The notes beneath the pieces are model-generated. The model was given only the letters and a program-made list of their open reading frames with translations, did no database searches and was not told the origin of the DNA. The translations under genes and the position numbers were made by a program. Positions 27,361 through 36,709 of a DNA stretch of 64,000 bases are shown here, in pieces. The stretch is taken from assembly GCF_028598805.1 (NCBI RefSeq), contig NZ_JAQRFI010000008.1, forward strand, positions 1-64,000. Reading direction: 5' to 3'. Numbering within the stretch: position 1 is the first letter of the stretch; each line of letters starts with the position of its first letter. This DNA comes from Xenorhabdus yunnanensis. GTDB taxonomy: Bacteria; Pseudomonadota; Gammaproteobacteria; Enterobacterales; Enterobacteriaceae.

Positions 27361-27514
27361 TGAAGGAGTATAGAGGGTTTTGCATAAGGATGATAGAGGG
27401 TAAATAAGAAAAATCTTTTATTTATTAATATATCCCCTTTATTTTTTAAGAGGTTAATATTTGCGCTGCCATATACAGAGAAATAGATATTGGATAATGG
27501 CAGCGCGGTGGTTA

Positions 27515-28180
27515 TTAAGTAATATTTTTTATTGTTAATTTTTCCAGCGAATTCAGCTTAATATCAGCCATTGACCAACGGGGATCATCGAAATGGCTGG
27601 CAGCAGGAACGACAATCGAGCGCATTCTTGCTGCTTTGGTTGCTATCATGCCGTTAAATGAATCTTCTAATGTGAGACAGTTAATTGGATTGACTCCAAG
27701 TTGATTAGCTGCTAACAAATACACTTCGGGATGTGGTTTACTGTAAGGTAAGTGTGCGGCAGAAACTACAGTATCAAAATAATGTCGGAGGCTAAATAAT
27801 TCGAGTACTTGTTCGAGCATTTCATAGGGAGAGGCAGAGGCCAGACCGATTTTCAATCCACGTTCGCGGCAGAGATTTAAAGCATATTCTACCCCAGGTA
27901 GTAAAGGACGTTTTTCTTTAACTGACTGAACTACGTGATTGATGATGCGTTGCTCAACTTCACTTTTGGAGACACCTTGCCAAGGTGATGCTTGATACCA
28001 TAGCTCAACAACGTGATCGATTCGTAACCCCAGTGTATCAGGTAATACTGCTGCCAAATTCAAATCTAGCCCTAATTCACGGAATACACTTTTTTCGCCT
28101 TGTTCCCAATAAGGTTCAGAATCAATCAGCAAGCCATCCATATCAAAAATGGCAGCCTCTATAGATAAACAAAATGACAT
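27515..28180 (-). CDS. hxpB: Hexitol phosphatase HxpB (YniC, HAD family)
   Basis: A HAD-superfamily phosphatase that acts on sugar phosphates such as 2-deoxyglucose 6-phosphate and hexitol phosphates. The 221-aa sequence has motif I FDMDGLLIDSEP, motif II ASASP, motif III KPHPEVYL and motif IV LEDSFNGMIA. Between motif I and the core lies the helical cap with LPDTLGLRIDHVVELWY. It is divergent from yniB, as in E. coli. Confidence 0.92.
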   Translation of the reverse strand: MSFCLSIEAAIFDMDGLLIDSEPYWEQGEKSVFRELGLDLNLAAVLPDTLGLRIDHVVELWYQASPWQGVSKSEVEQRIINHVVQSVKEKRPLLPGVEYALNLCRERGLKIGLASASPYEMLEQVLELFSLRHYFDTVVSAAHLPYSKPHPEVYLLAANQLGVNPINCLTLEDSFNGMIATKAARMRSIVVPAASHFDDPRWSMADIKLNSLEKLTIKNIT

Positions 28181-28386
28181 TTCATATCTCTCCGCGATGA
28201 TAGTTATGATTAATGAAATTTGATTGTAGCAATTCCAATAAATTAAATCTCGTTATAGGTGATAACAAAGAAAGAAATAGTTTTATAGGAAAAATAAAAT
28301 AATTACCCTACAAATAGGGTTAAAGTTAGTTCCTTATGAGCTATCATTGAGTAAAAATAAAATGATTTATACCTATGGGGAATGTA

Positions 28387-28926
28387 ATGACGTATCAACA
28401 ATCTGGATATGTTGCTATTGCTAAACGAATCTTGGGCTGGATTATTTTTGTGCCAGCCCTTTTGTCAACGTTTGTTTCTGTGATTAATCTAGCATGGCGA
28501 CATGGTGTTAAAGGTGATGGTATTAACGCGGTATTGAATGATTTTCTCAAGATGATGACAGAAATGATTAAATTCAATACACCATTTTTGGATTTTTTCT
28601 GGAAACATTCTCCAACTCCTGATTATATTGTTGGAATTACAGGAGAAAATATTAGTTTTCTAGTTATTTATATTCTGATGTTTGTTGGTCTGGCAATGAG
28701 TGCGTCGGGGTTAAGAATGTATCGTCAATTTAGATTCATCAAAGAACGCATTGAAGATCAAATGATCCTTGAACATGCGAAGGAAAGTGAAATAACCAAA
28801 GAACAATTGGAGGCTAAAATTAAATTTCCCCATCATTCTTTATTCAGCCAGATTTTTATCCTTTATATATCACCAATCATTATCGGTGCAATTGCCTATT
28901 TTTTATGTAAATTGTTGGGATGGTAA
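28387..28926 (+). CDS. yniB: YniB-family inner-membrane protein
   Basis: A 179-aa protein of unknown function homologous to E. coli YniB. The conserved N-terminus (MTYQQSGYVAIAKRILGW) is followed by hydrophobic segments near residues 15-35, 85-105 and 150-175. The start with GGGGA 6 nt upstream is chosen over the in-frame ATG at 28375. Neighbours hxpB and yniA are the same as in E. coli. Confidence 0.87.
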   Translation: MTYQQSGYVAIAKRILGWIIFVPALLSTFVSVINLAWRHGVKGDGINAVLNDFLKMMTEMIKFNTPFLDFFWKHSPTPDYIVGITGENISFLVIYILMFVGLAMSASGLRMYRQFRFIKERIEDQMILEHAKESEITKEQLEAKIKFPHHSLFSQIFILYISPIIIGAIAYFLCKLLGW

Positions 28927-29128
28927 TGTAATAAAATAATAGTTGATAACTGTGCAAGGATGCTCTGCTCAGTATTTTAGTTAAAGTAAATTAATGTTTT
29001 TTATGCCGTGAATGATATCCATTTTATTAAAAAATAAAATGTTAACTCAGAGCTAAAAACAATAATTCTTATTTTTAAAGATAATATTTTTCATTTTCAA
29101 AGATGGTGTTAATAAAGTTTTTTCATGT

Positions 29129-29992
29129 CTATTCAGATAAAAGCTTATCAATCATATTTTGTACTACAATAAAGTTATCTCCTCCGAAAAGATTGCATCT
29201 ATTCAACAAATAATAGAGTTGGTAAATAGATTGGCGCTCAAGGAAATCTTGAGGTAATGGCCAGACACTTTGGTAACCATCAAATATTTGCAAAGGAAGA
29301 TCCGGGTAAAATGGCAACATTGCCAGATCACATTCACGATCACCCCAATAGCAAGCAGGATCAAAAGTAACTGCACAATTATTGTTCAATGATGCACAGT
29401 TCATGGGCCATAGATCGCCATGCAGAAGAGAGGGTTGAGGGTGATGATGATATAATTTTTCACTGACTATTTGGACAATTTGGTTAATATCTCCAAATAT
29501 CATTCCGTTATCTGCGGCAAGTTGCAATTGCCACCCGATGCGTTTTTCGGCATAAAAATGATTCCAGCGTTTTTGCCACCCATTTGGTTGTATGGTGGTT
29601 GCCAGCATGTTATCAAAATCAAAACCAAATTTAGGTTGTTCACTCCATTGATGCAGCTTTGCAAGGTGTTGACCGAAAAGATATGCGCTATGTGCGTTAA
29701 ATGGTTTTATAGGCAAATGTTCCAGTAACAGGAAGCTATAGTTTCGGTCGTGACCGACACCATAAACATCGGGAACACGGGTTGTTTTGCTGCGAGCCAG
29801 CAACTCCAGTTGTTCAGCCTCTGCTTTAAAAATTGGCAACATGTCTTTCACGTTGGATTTGATAAAGATATGTTGTTCACCATATTCAATGTACCAAGCA
29901 CGGTGAATATCTCCTCCTGCCAATTCCGTTTTATTGTGAATTTCAGCGTCACCAAAATGCTCACTTAATAGATGGTTCACTGCTTGCCACAT
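29129..29992 (-). CDS. yniA: Fructosamine/ketosamine-3-kinase family protein YniA
   Basis: This family phosphorylates ketosamines on glycated proteins and small amines so that the adduct falls apart. The 287-aa kinase-like fold shows GGDIHRAWYI near the N-terminus, the catalytic loop LLHGDLWPMN, and the metal-binding DPACYWGDRECDLAM. The substrate of the enterobacterial enzyme is not settled. It is transcribed on the minus strand, convergent with yniB. Confidence 0.9.
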   Translation of the reverse strand: MWQAVNHLLSEHFGDAEIHNKTELAGGDIHRAWYIEYGEQHIFIKSNVKDMLPIFKAEAEQLELLARSKTTRVPDVYGVGHDRNYSFLLLEHLPIKPFNAHSAYLFGQHLAKLHQWSEQPKFGFDFDNMLATTIQPNGWQKRWNHFYAEKRIGWQLQLAADNGMIFGDINQIVQIVSEKLYHHHPQPSLLHGDLWPMNCASLNNNCAVTFDPACYWGDRECDLAMLPFYPDLPLQIFDGYQSVWPLPQDFLERQSIYQLYYLLNRCNLFGGDNFIVVQNMIDKLLSE

Positions 29993-30087
29993 GGTTCACC
30001 TCATTAAGTTGATAATTGCTATGCTTATATTACAGACAGATGCAACATTTGAACAGGTTAAAAGGGGTTTTAATGGAAATTAATAAG

Positions 30088-30111
30088 GCCATATCTCAAA
30101 TTTGATATGGC
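30088..30111 (-). terminator. Hairpin after yfeD
   Basis: An 8-bp stem (GCCATATC with GATATGGC) and an 8-nt loop lie about 11 nt after the yfeD stop, with a short T-containing tail on the minus strand. It probably ends the yfeABCD transcript. Confidence 0.55.
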
Positions 30112-30121
30112 GCTCTATTTT

Positions 30122-31018
30122 TTAATTTAATTTTTCAGGAGTTGATGATAGTCGAGATGGCATTTTTTCCAACGTTTCTTTGTTTGCTTTTTTACGAGCC
30201 AATTTTATTTGGTCATAAATTAGTGCAATAGTGAAGAAAATGGCTTGAATGATTACGATACAGGGGCCTGTTTCGGCATCAATATGGAAGCTGATGATTG
30301 TTCCAAGTACGCTGGATGATACAGAAGCAATCATTGCCACAATGAGCATATGATCAAAACTCCGGCAAAGCATAAAAGCAATAATGCCCGGTGAGATTAA
30401 CATTGCAATGACTAGGATGATGCCAACGGCTTGTAATGATGCGACAATTGTTAGGGCCAACAGAGATAACAATCCGTAATGAAGTAGTTTCACAGGAAGA
30501 CCAATCACTCGTGCCTGATTAGGATCGAAGCAGTAGAGCATGAAATCTTTTCTCTTTAGCAACACAATAGCCAGCGTGATCCCTGCAAAGCACAGCGTTT
30601 GGAATAATTCATGCTGGGTAATACCGAGTATGCTGCCGAATAGAATGTGTGTCAGGTGTTGATCCGTATCTATACGAGTAAACAGTACTAACCCAAATGC
30701 AAACATGCCTGAGAAAACAATACCCATAACAGTATCTTCTTTGATTCTGCTATGTTCTTTGAGATACCCAGTGGCAAATGCACAAAATATACCGGAGAGG
30801 AACGCACCTACTGCAAGTGGTATACCTGCGACAAAAGCGAGTACGATACCGGGTAAAACAGCATGGGAAATAGCATCTCCCATCAATGACCAGCCTTTTA
30901 AAACCAAGAAACAGGAAAGCACTGCACAGACAGCTCCCACAATAATGGCAGCAAAGATGGCTCGTCGCATAAACTCATGCATGAAGGGTTCAGTAATTAA
31001 TTCAATAAATGTGTTCAT
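30122..31018 (-). CDS. yfeD: Mn/Fe ABC transporter permease YfeD
   Basis: One of the two membrane subunits of the YfeABCD (SitABCD-type) chelated iron and manganese importer. The 298-aa sequence is hydrophobic throughout with the ABC-3 family landmarks [22 protein letters not shown] and AVGIILVIAMLISPG. The start overlaps the yfeC stop by 4 nt. YfeC and YfeD are paralogues and probably form a heterodimer. Confidence 0.92.
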   Translation of the reverse strand: MNTFIELITEPFMHEFMRRAIFAAIIVGAVCAVLSCFLVLKGWSLMGDAISHAVLPGIVLAFVAGIPLAVGAFLSGIFCAFATGYLKEHSRIKEDTVMGIVFSGMFAFGLVLFTRIDTDQHLTHILFGSILGITQHELFQTLCFAGITLAIVLLKRKDFMLYCFDPNQARVIGLPVKLLHYGLLSLLALTIVASLQAVGIILVIAMLISPGIIAFMLCRSFDHMLIVAMIASVSSSVLGTIISFHIDAETGPCIVIIQAIFFTIALIYDQIKLARKKANKETLEKMPSRLSSTPEKLN

Positions 31019-31890
31019 GAGCGTCGTTCCTGAATCAATGACAGAGATTCTTTTTTAGCTCGTCTGCGGGAGGCCAACATGCCATGTTTTGGGGCAAAGA
31101 AAAATGTGAGTAAGAAAATCACTGTTTGTATTGTGACAATGACACCTCCGGTTGCACCATTGAGGAAATAACTCAGATATGTGCCGATACCACTTGTGAG
31201 TGAACCGATGGTGACAGCAATGATCAACAAGTGTTTAAACCTATCTGTTAATAAATAGGCTGTTGCGCCCGGAGTTACTACCATTGCGATAACTAAAATA
31301 GCACCTACTGTTTGTAATGCAGCAACTGTACAGGCGCTTAATAAAGTGAAGAAAATGATTTTTAACCGTAATGGTGACAACCCGATAGAGCGTGCATGAG
31401 TTTCATCAAAGAAAACAACCAATAAATCTTTCCAAAGTATCATTAAGGTAATAAAGGAAATTGAGATAATGATTTCAACTTGTAAAACATCTTCATCAGC
31501 GATTCCCAGAATATTGCCCATAATAATGGTTTGTACATTTACGGATGTAGGGTTTAAAGAAACGATCAATAACCCGACGGCAAAAAAAGTAGAGAAGATA
31601 AAACCGATCACCGCATCTTCACGTAACCGAGTAATATGACGAACCAGTGTCATTGATAGTGCGGCGAGCATCCCCGTAAAAAAAGCGCCACCTGCATAAG
31701 GTAAACCGAGAGCATAAGCTCCTGCCACGCCAGGTACAACAGAGTGGGAGAGGGCATCTCCCATCAACGACCAACCTTTTAGCATCAGGTAAGCGGATAA
31801 GAAAGCACAAACAGCCCCAACAATGGCACTTACCCACATGGCTTTTACCATGTAGTTGTAACTGAATGGTTGTAAAAGTAGTTCCATCAT
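31015..31890 (-). CDS. yfeC: Mn/Fe ABC transporter permease YfeC
   Basis: The second membrane subunit of the Yfe importer (291 aa). It shows [20 protein letters not shown] and [19 protein letters not shown], the same landmarks as YfeD. It overlaps yfeB by 4 nt at its start and yfeD by 4 nt at its end, so the operon is tightly coupled. A basic, soluble C-terminal tail (RRRAKKES) follows the last span. Confidence 0.92.
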   Translation of the reverse strand: MMELLLQPFSYNYMVKAMWVSAIVGAVCAFLSAYLMLKGWSLMGDALSHSVVPGVAGAYALGLPYAGGAFFTGMLAALSMTLVRHITRLREDAVIGFIFSTFFAVGLLIVSLNPTSVNVQTIIMGNILGIADEDVLQVEIIISISFITLMILWKDLLVVFFDETHARSIGLSPLRLKIIFFTLLSACTVAALQTVGAILVIAMVVTPGATAYLLTDRFKHLLIIAVTIGSLTSGIGTYLSYFLNGATGGVIVTIQTVIFLLTFFFAPKHGMLASRRRAKKESLSLIQERRS

Positions 31891-32798
31891 GGTTGGTTGT
31901 CCTTTTGTTTTGGGCTTTGCCGCGGTGGAACATGATGATCATGTCCGTAAAAGACGGCAGCACGTTCGTCATCAGTAATGACTGTTAGTGAGCGTGGGTC
32001 ATCATCTTCATGTAATTCAGGGCCGGAAAGATTAATATGACGCAAAATACCACCAAAGGTGATTTCCAGATTTTTTTGAGTAAAAGTGTTTTCTGTGTGA
32101 CCACTTGCGAGCACAGTGCGGTTGATCAAAATAACGTGATCACAAAATTCAGGGACACTGCCGAGGTTATGCGTTGATACTAAGATCAAATGCCCTTCGT
32201 CACGTAAATCACGGAGCAAATCAACAATGGCATTTTCTGTTTTAACATCTACTCCGGTAAAAGGTTCATCCAGCAGCAAAACTTTCCCTTCCTGAGCCAA
32301 TGCGCGGGCTAAAAATGCTCGTTTTTTCTGACCACCTGAAAGTTCACCAATTTGGCGATCACGTAATCCTGCCAGCCCGACACGTCCAAGTGCTTCATTG
32401 ACGATTTCGTGATCACGCTTGCTGGGACGGCGCAAGAACCCCATTTTTCCATAGCGTCCCATCATTACAACATCGGAAACCAAAACTGGAAAATTCCAAT
32501 CTACATCTTCGGTTTGAGGAACATATGCGATGATATTTTGCTTTAATGCGGTTTTGATAGGTTGATCGTTGAGGGTAACTTTTCCTTGTGAAGGTGTTAC
32601 TAATCCCATGATTGTTTTGAATAATGTGGATTTTCCGCTGCCATTCATGCCAACTAGCGCACAAATTGTGCCGCCGGTAATATCAAAACTGGCGTCATAA
32701 ATAGCAGTGTGTCCGTTATTGTAAGTGACGGTGGCGTTATCCACAATTAAATGGGGGTGCTCAAATAATGGCTGTTGGTTTAATGATGAGCGATTCAT
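31887..32798 (-). CDS. yfeB: Mn/Fe ABC transporter ATPase YfeB
   Basis: The nucleotide-binding subunit that powers Yfe transport. Within 303 aa are Walker A (GMNGSGKST), the Q-loop (VPQTEDVDW), the signature LSGGQKKR, Walker B (VLLLDEP) and the H-loop histidine in STHN. The C-terminus is histidine- and acid-rich ([20 protein letters not shown]), which could bind metal; that role is inference. It overlaps yfeA by 4 nt. Confidence 0.94.
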   Translation of the reverse strand: MNRSSLNQQPLFEHPHLIVDNATVTYNNGHTAIYDASFDITGGTICALVGMNGSGKSTLFKTIMGLVTPSQGKVTLNDQPIKTALKQNIIAYVPQTEDVDWNFPVLVSDVVMMGRYGKMGFLRRPSKRDHEIVNEALGRVGLAGLRDRQIGELSGGQKKRAFLARALAQEGKVLLLDEPFTGVDVKTENAIVDLLRDLRDEGHLILVSTHNLGSVPEFCDHVILINRTVLASGHTENTFTQKNLEITFGGILRHINLSGPELHEDDDPRSLTVITDDERAAVFYGHDHHVPPRQSPKQKDNQP

Positions 32799-33709
32799 TG
32801 ATTAAATCCTTTTGCAATGGTGTCTACAGTAGTATTCAGTAGATCAATATAAGTTGGTACTGGCCCTTTTTGAGCGGAAAGAGAATCTACATAAAGTACT
32901 TCGCCATAACGGGCCCCTGTTTCTTTACTGACTTGTTTTGCCGGCTTATCTGAAACAGTACTTTCACTGAAGACAACTGGGATTTTATTGGCCCTTACTG
33001 TATCAATAACACGGCGAACCTGTTGAGGAGAACCTTGTTCCTCAGCATTGATTGGCCATAAGTATACTTCTTTGAAACCATAATCTTGTGTGAGATAACT
33101 GAAAGCTCCTTCACTGGTTACCAGCCAGCGTTGTTCTTCTGGAATACGGGAAAGACGTTCTCTGAGAGGCACATCCAGTTGAGCTATTTTTTCTGCGTAA
33201 GCTTTGGCATTGCGATTGTAAACTTCGGCATTCTTTGGATCGTATTTGACAAAAGCTTTACGGATATTTTCGATATAAATCAGCGCATTTTTGGGTGACA
33301 TCCAAGCATGGGGATTAGAGTTTTTATTGTAGAGTCCTTCACGGACAGGTAAAGGAATAATGCCTTCGGTTATAACAGCAGAAGGTATATCTTTCATATT
33401 TTCAAAAAAGCGTTCGAACCAGCGTTCTAAATTTAAGCCATTCCAGAGGATAAGGTCTGCACGCTGTGCTTTGATGATATCTTTGGGAGTTGGTTGATAA
33501 TCGTGGATTTCTGCACCTGGCTTTGTGATTGATTCGACAATTGCGGCATCCCCTGCGACATTTTGAGCCATATCTTGAATAATAGTAAATGTCGTGACTA
33601 CCCTGAATTTTTTGTCCGCATGAGCTTGTTGACTGAATAGCATTATTGTGAATAGGGCAATCACCAGATTGAATATCGTAAAAGTAGAAAGCGAACGTTT
33701 TTTGTTCAT
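32795..33709 (-). CDS. yfeA: Periplasmic Mn/Fe-binding protein YfeA
   Basis: The solute-binding protein of the Yfe system, cluster A-I (zinc/manganese/iron type). The 304-aa precursor has a signal peptide ending near AHA. The four metal ligands of the family are visible in EIHDYQP (His), NPHAWM (His), TSEGAFSY (Glu) and YVDSLS (Asp). In Yersinia and Photorhabdus this system contributes to growth in animal hosts (established knowledge). It is the first gene of the operon, downstream of a strong Fur box. Confidence 0.94.
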   Translation of the reverse strand: MNKKRSLSTFTIFNLVIALFTIMLFSQQAHADKKFRVVTTFTIIQDMAQNVAGDAAIVESITKPGAEIHDYQPTPKDIIKAQRADLILWNGLNLERWFERFFENMKDIPSAVITEGIIPLPVREGLYNKNSNPHAWMSPKNALIYIENIRKAFVKYDPKNAEVYNRNAKAYAEKIAQLDVPLRERLSRIPEEQRWLVTSEGAFSYLTQDYGFKEVYLWPINAEEQGSPQQVRRVIDTVRANKIPVVFSESTVSDKPAKQVSKETGARYGEVLYVDSLSAQKGPVPTYIDLLNTTVDTIAKGFNQ

Positions 33710-33741
33710 TATGGTAAACCTTACTTGTTATATATATTATT

Positions 33742-33760
33742 GATAATGATTATCAGTATC
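33742..33760 (-). promoter_or_regulatory. Fur box of the yfeABCD operon
   Basis: GATAATGATTATCAGTATC matches the 19-bp Fur consensus at 16 positions or more and lies 32 nt before the yfeA start. Iron repression of yfe is known in Yersinia. Confidence 0.88.
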
Positions 33761-34001
33761 ATTTTGGTAAAGTCAAGATGATAACGAATGAAATTGATAA
33801 TAGACTCGATAATCACTCTTTAAGTTTCTGTTGCTTGATATTATAGTGATAAACTTCATGCGAACAAAAAAACAGCATTTTGTCCAGAGTTAACCCTGAT
33901 CAATTAAGAAATTTATTTTGATAAATAACAGAAAAATATTTTTGGCTTATCGGTAAAATTATATATGCTTTATAGGGTTAATTTTATTTAGGGGAAGCAG
34001 C

Positions 34002-34682
34002 GTGAAATTTAAATTCCGCTATATTGCGTTCGTATTATTATTGACAGGATGTGCAGGCCAACAAGTACATCAATCAGACATCAATAGACAAACAGTGGCA
34101 AAACGTATGCTTAATAACAACAAGCCTGCTTTTGTTTCCCGCAAATTGACCAATAGATCCGTTCCCACACCATTTGATAGTTTTATTGAACGAGCTGCAA
34201 AACGTTATGGTGTTGATGAAACACTTATAAAAGCAATTATTCAGGTGGAATCTGGATTTCGTCCAGAGGTTGTTAGTAAATCTAATGCGGTTGGCTTAAT
34301 GCAGATTAAAGCATCTACGGCTGGGCGAGATGCTTATAAAATGAAAGGAAAATCAGGGCAGCCCACAATACGTGAATTAAAAGATCCTGAAACTAACATT
34401 GATCTTGGAACTGCTTATATCAGTATCCTGAAAAAACAGCATTTGGAAGGTATTTCCAATCCAGAAACGTTGTACTATGCAACGATAGTTGCTTATGTAA
34501 ATGGTACAGGAGCCTTGTTGCGAACGTTTGATTCAAGCCGGGCTTTGGCAATTAATAAAATCAATCGAATGACGCCAAATGAGTTTTATCAATATGTTCA
34601 AAATAACCATCCTGCACCACAGGCTCCGCGTTATTTATGGAAAGTGAAAAATGCTTATCGTTCTTTAGCCATTATTGACTAA
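34002..34682 (+). CDS. emtA: Membrane-bound lytic murein transglycosylase EmtA (MltE)
   Basis: A lipoprotein endo-lytic transglycosylase that cleaves peptidoglycan strands to 1,6-anhydro products. The start is GTG with GGGGA upstream. The signal peptide has the lipobox LLTGC (Cys17). The SLT domain includes the catalytic Glu in IIQVESGF and the conserved SKSNAVGLMQIKASTAGRD and NHPAPQAPRY. At 226 aa it is slightly longer than E. coli EmtA (203), mainly in the linker after the lipobox. Confidence 0.92.
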   Translation: MKFKFRYIAFVLLLTGCAGQQVHQSDINRQTVAKRMLNNNKPAFVSRKLTNRSVPTPFDSFIERAAKRYGVDETLIKAIIQVESGFRPEVVSKSNAVGLMQIKASTAGRDAYKMKGKSGQPTIRELKDPETNIDLGTAYISILKKQHLEGISNPETLYYATIVAYVNGTGALLRTFDSSRALAINKINRMTPNEFYQYVQNNHPAPQAPRYLWKVKNAYRSLAIID

Positions 34683-34744
34683 CTGAAAATTACATACTGA
34701 CGGATGTTTATATTTTCTATAAATATCCAGAACTATCGCTGTAT

Positions 34745-34966
34745 CTACAGATTTTTCTTATATTGGTTTTCGAAAAATTGTTTACTGTGCGTAAAGCTGT
34801 CACTTCTTAATTTTCTTAACTCATTAGGCCAAAGAGGATTGATTGGTATGTGGTAGTGGGCATTTTTGGCTTGTTGAACAAAAGAATAAAATTCTGTGTA
34901 ATTGTTAATAACACATATAATTCCAAATTCCCCTATTTTTCTGGTAGTAAAAATATAGCGGGAAAA
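34745..34966 (-). pseudogene. Unrecognised 73-codon coding remnant
   Basis: The minus strand is open for 73 codons between two stops and gives a protein-like sequence with balanced composition (for example YIFTTRKIGEFGIICVIN and INPLWPNELRKLRSD). It has no start codon near its 5' end and no ribosome-binding site, so it looks like the 3' piece of a lost gene. I do not recognise the family. Confidence 0.35.
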
Positions 34967-35019
34967 TTATCATCTATACTGGCAGTTCATGTCATGCCTC
35001 ATACAGGAGGCGAAAGTCT

Positions 35020-35365
<346 letters not shown>

Positions 35366-35437
35366 TTATCGTTTCATACTGTTATGCATGAAAAAGGAAC
35401 ATTTCTAAATGGGGAAAAAGTAACATTACTAAATTAA
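35366..35437 (+). pseudogene. Small fragment resembling the middle of an inositol monophosphatase
   Basis: A short open stretch ending in TAA reads HTVMHEKGTFLNGEKV, which fits the G-A-x-LNG region of inositol-monophosphatase-like proteins. It is in the same orientation as the fragment at 35020 and lies on the other side of the cbrC remnant. Weak evidence because of its length. Confidence 0.25.
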
Positions 35438-36300
35438 CGGGCAATTGTCACATTCGCTTTGATGTGTTTAAGGTGAACTACAATCGTAAAGGTAACAACC
35501 ACCAATAATGACCATGCCCCCCATTTTCCTGCATGAACAACAGACCAAGCGCCTAATTGATTCGGGTATTGCCAGATCCCAAAGAAGGTACCGAAGTTTT
35601 CCGCCAACCAAATAAAAAAACCAATCAGTATAAAAGCAAGTAATAGTGGCATTCTGCATTCTCTATCCAACGGTGTATAAAAAACAGTACCACGTGCATA
35701 CAAACCGAAAATAAAAGCAGTTAAATACCAGCGATAATCATCAATATAATGATGACTAAAAAAGTTGATATAAATTGCCAGTGCCACCAGTGTTGCCATC
35801 CAATACGGTGGGTAATGCTCAATGCGTACTTTAAAAAAGCGCCATGACTGTATGATGTAGCTCCCCACGGCCGCATACATAAAACCTGTAAATAGTGGGA
35901 CTCCCCAAAGCTTAGTAAACGCAGCATCAGGATATTGCCATGAACTAATAGATGCTGATGTCTTAAATAGCTCCATCATAAAACCGACTAAGTGGAAGAC
36001 GCAGATCGCTTTCAATTCATCCCATGTTTCGAGTTTTGACCATATTAGTAATGCTTGAAAGGTCACTGCAAATACTAATAGTACATCATAACGCGGTATG
36101 CCCACGATGCCTTTTGCTGGAATCAAAAATAAAGCCAAAAAAAAGAAACCAGCAAATAAGCACGAGCGTGCATTAATCAATCCAAAGAAAAGAAACTCTA
36201 AAATAAATCGCTTAACACCTGTGCTGTTATTGGGCTTATGAGCCATTAAGAAGTTATCAACTTTACGCAGAATATTCAGTTTATGGCACATACTTTCCAT
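35434..36300 (-). CDS. DUF817 family integral membrane protein
   Basis: A 288-aa polytopic membrane protein with about eight hydrophobic spans. It matches DUF817 proteins (Bacillus YoaT-like) by the conserved LKAICVFHLVGFMMELFKTS with SSWQYPD, and by the C-terminal AENFGTFFGIWQYPNQ and KWGAWSLLV. Function is unknown. The start is the ATG with ACAGG upstream; later ATGs at residues 4 and 19 are possible. It lies between the decayed patch and thrS and is transcribed on the minus strand. Confidence 0.8.
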   Translation of the reverse strand: MESMCHKLNILRKVDNFLMAHKPNNSTGVKRFILEFLFFGLINARSCLFAGFFFLALFLIPAKGIVGIPRYDVLLVFAVTFQALLIWSKLETWDELKAICVFHLVGFMMELFKTSASISSWQYPDAAFTKLWGVPLFTGFMYAAVGSYIIQSWRFFKVRIEHYPPYWMATLVALAIYINFFSHHYIDDYRWYLTAFIFGLYARGTVFYTPLDRECRMPLLLAFILIGFFIWLAENFGTFFGIWQYPNQLGAWSVVHAGKWGAWSLLVVVTFTIVVHLKHIKANVTIAR

Positions 36301-36709
36301 TTAATTAACCTGTTGGTGTTATTTGTTGTCAATTCACTACGATAATGCTTATTTCACGCCGCGTATTCTAGCAGGATTTGAGTAACCATTCACCAGCACC
36401 TATTGAATAATCAGGTTAAGCACATCCGGGTATACGTATGGCGTGTTAACTCTTTGCCTCCCTGAATTCATCGGCTATTGATGAAGCTGATTTAATGTCA
36501 AGATGAACTATTTTAACACCGACTCTGTGTGATAGTATGTCGGGCGAGTTAGGGTAAATGTACCGGATGCTTTTGAAATTGTGTCCTTAAATGTGTACAC
36601 ATCTTGCGGAGTGAAGCAAGAATTTGTTTCTAACGTGCTAATTAATAATGAATTTGATTTAATGCAAGTGATCTTTCGTGTGGGTCACCACTGTATATAA
36701 GGATTTTAA
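36301..36709. other. Intergenic region and thrS leader
   Basis: 409 bp between the divergent DUF817 gene and thrS. The last about 130 bp form the thrS operator leader. A hairpin CTTGC/GCAAG is visible around 36604-36621, upstream of the anticodon-like arm. I see no ORF. Confidence 0.5.
36668..36688 (+). promoter_or_regulatory. thrS translational operator, anticodon-like domain
   Basis: GTGA...TCAC arms close a hairpin whose loop contains CGT at 36677-36679, positions -33 to -31 from the ATG. This is the tRNA-Thr anticodon mimic to which threonyl-tRNA synthetase binds to repress its own translation in E. coli (established knowledge). The sequence and spacing are preserved here. Confidence 0.8.
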
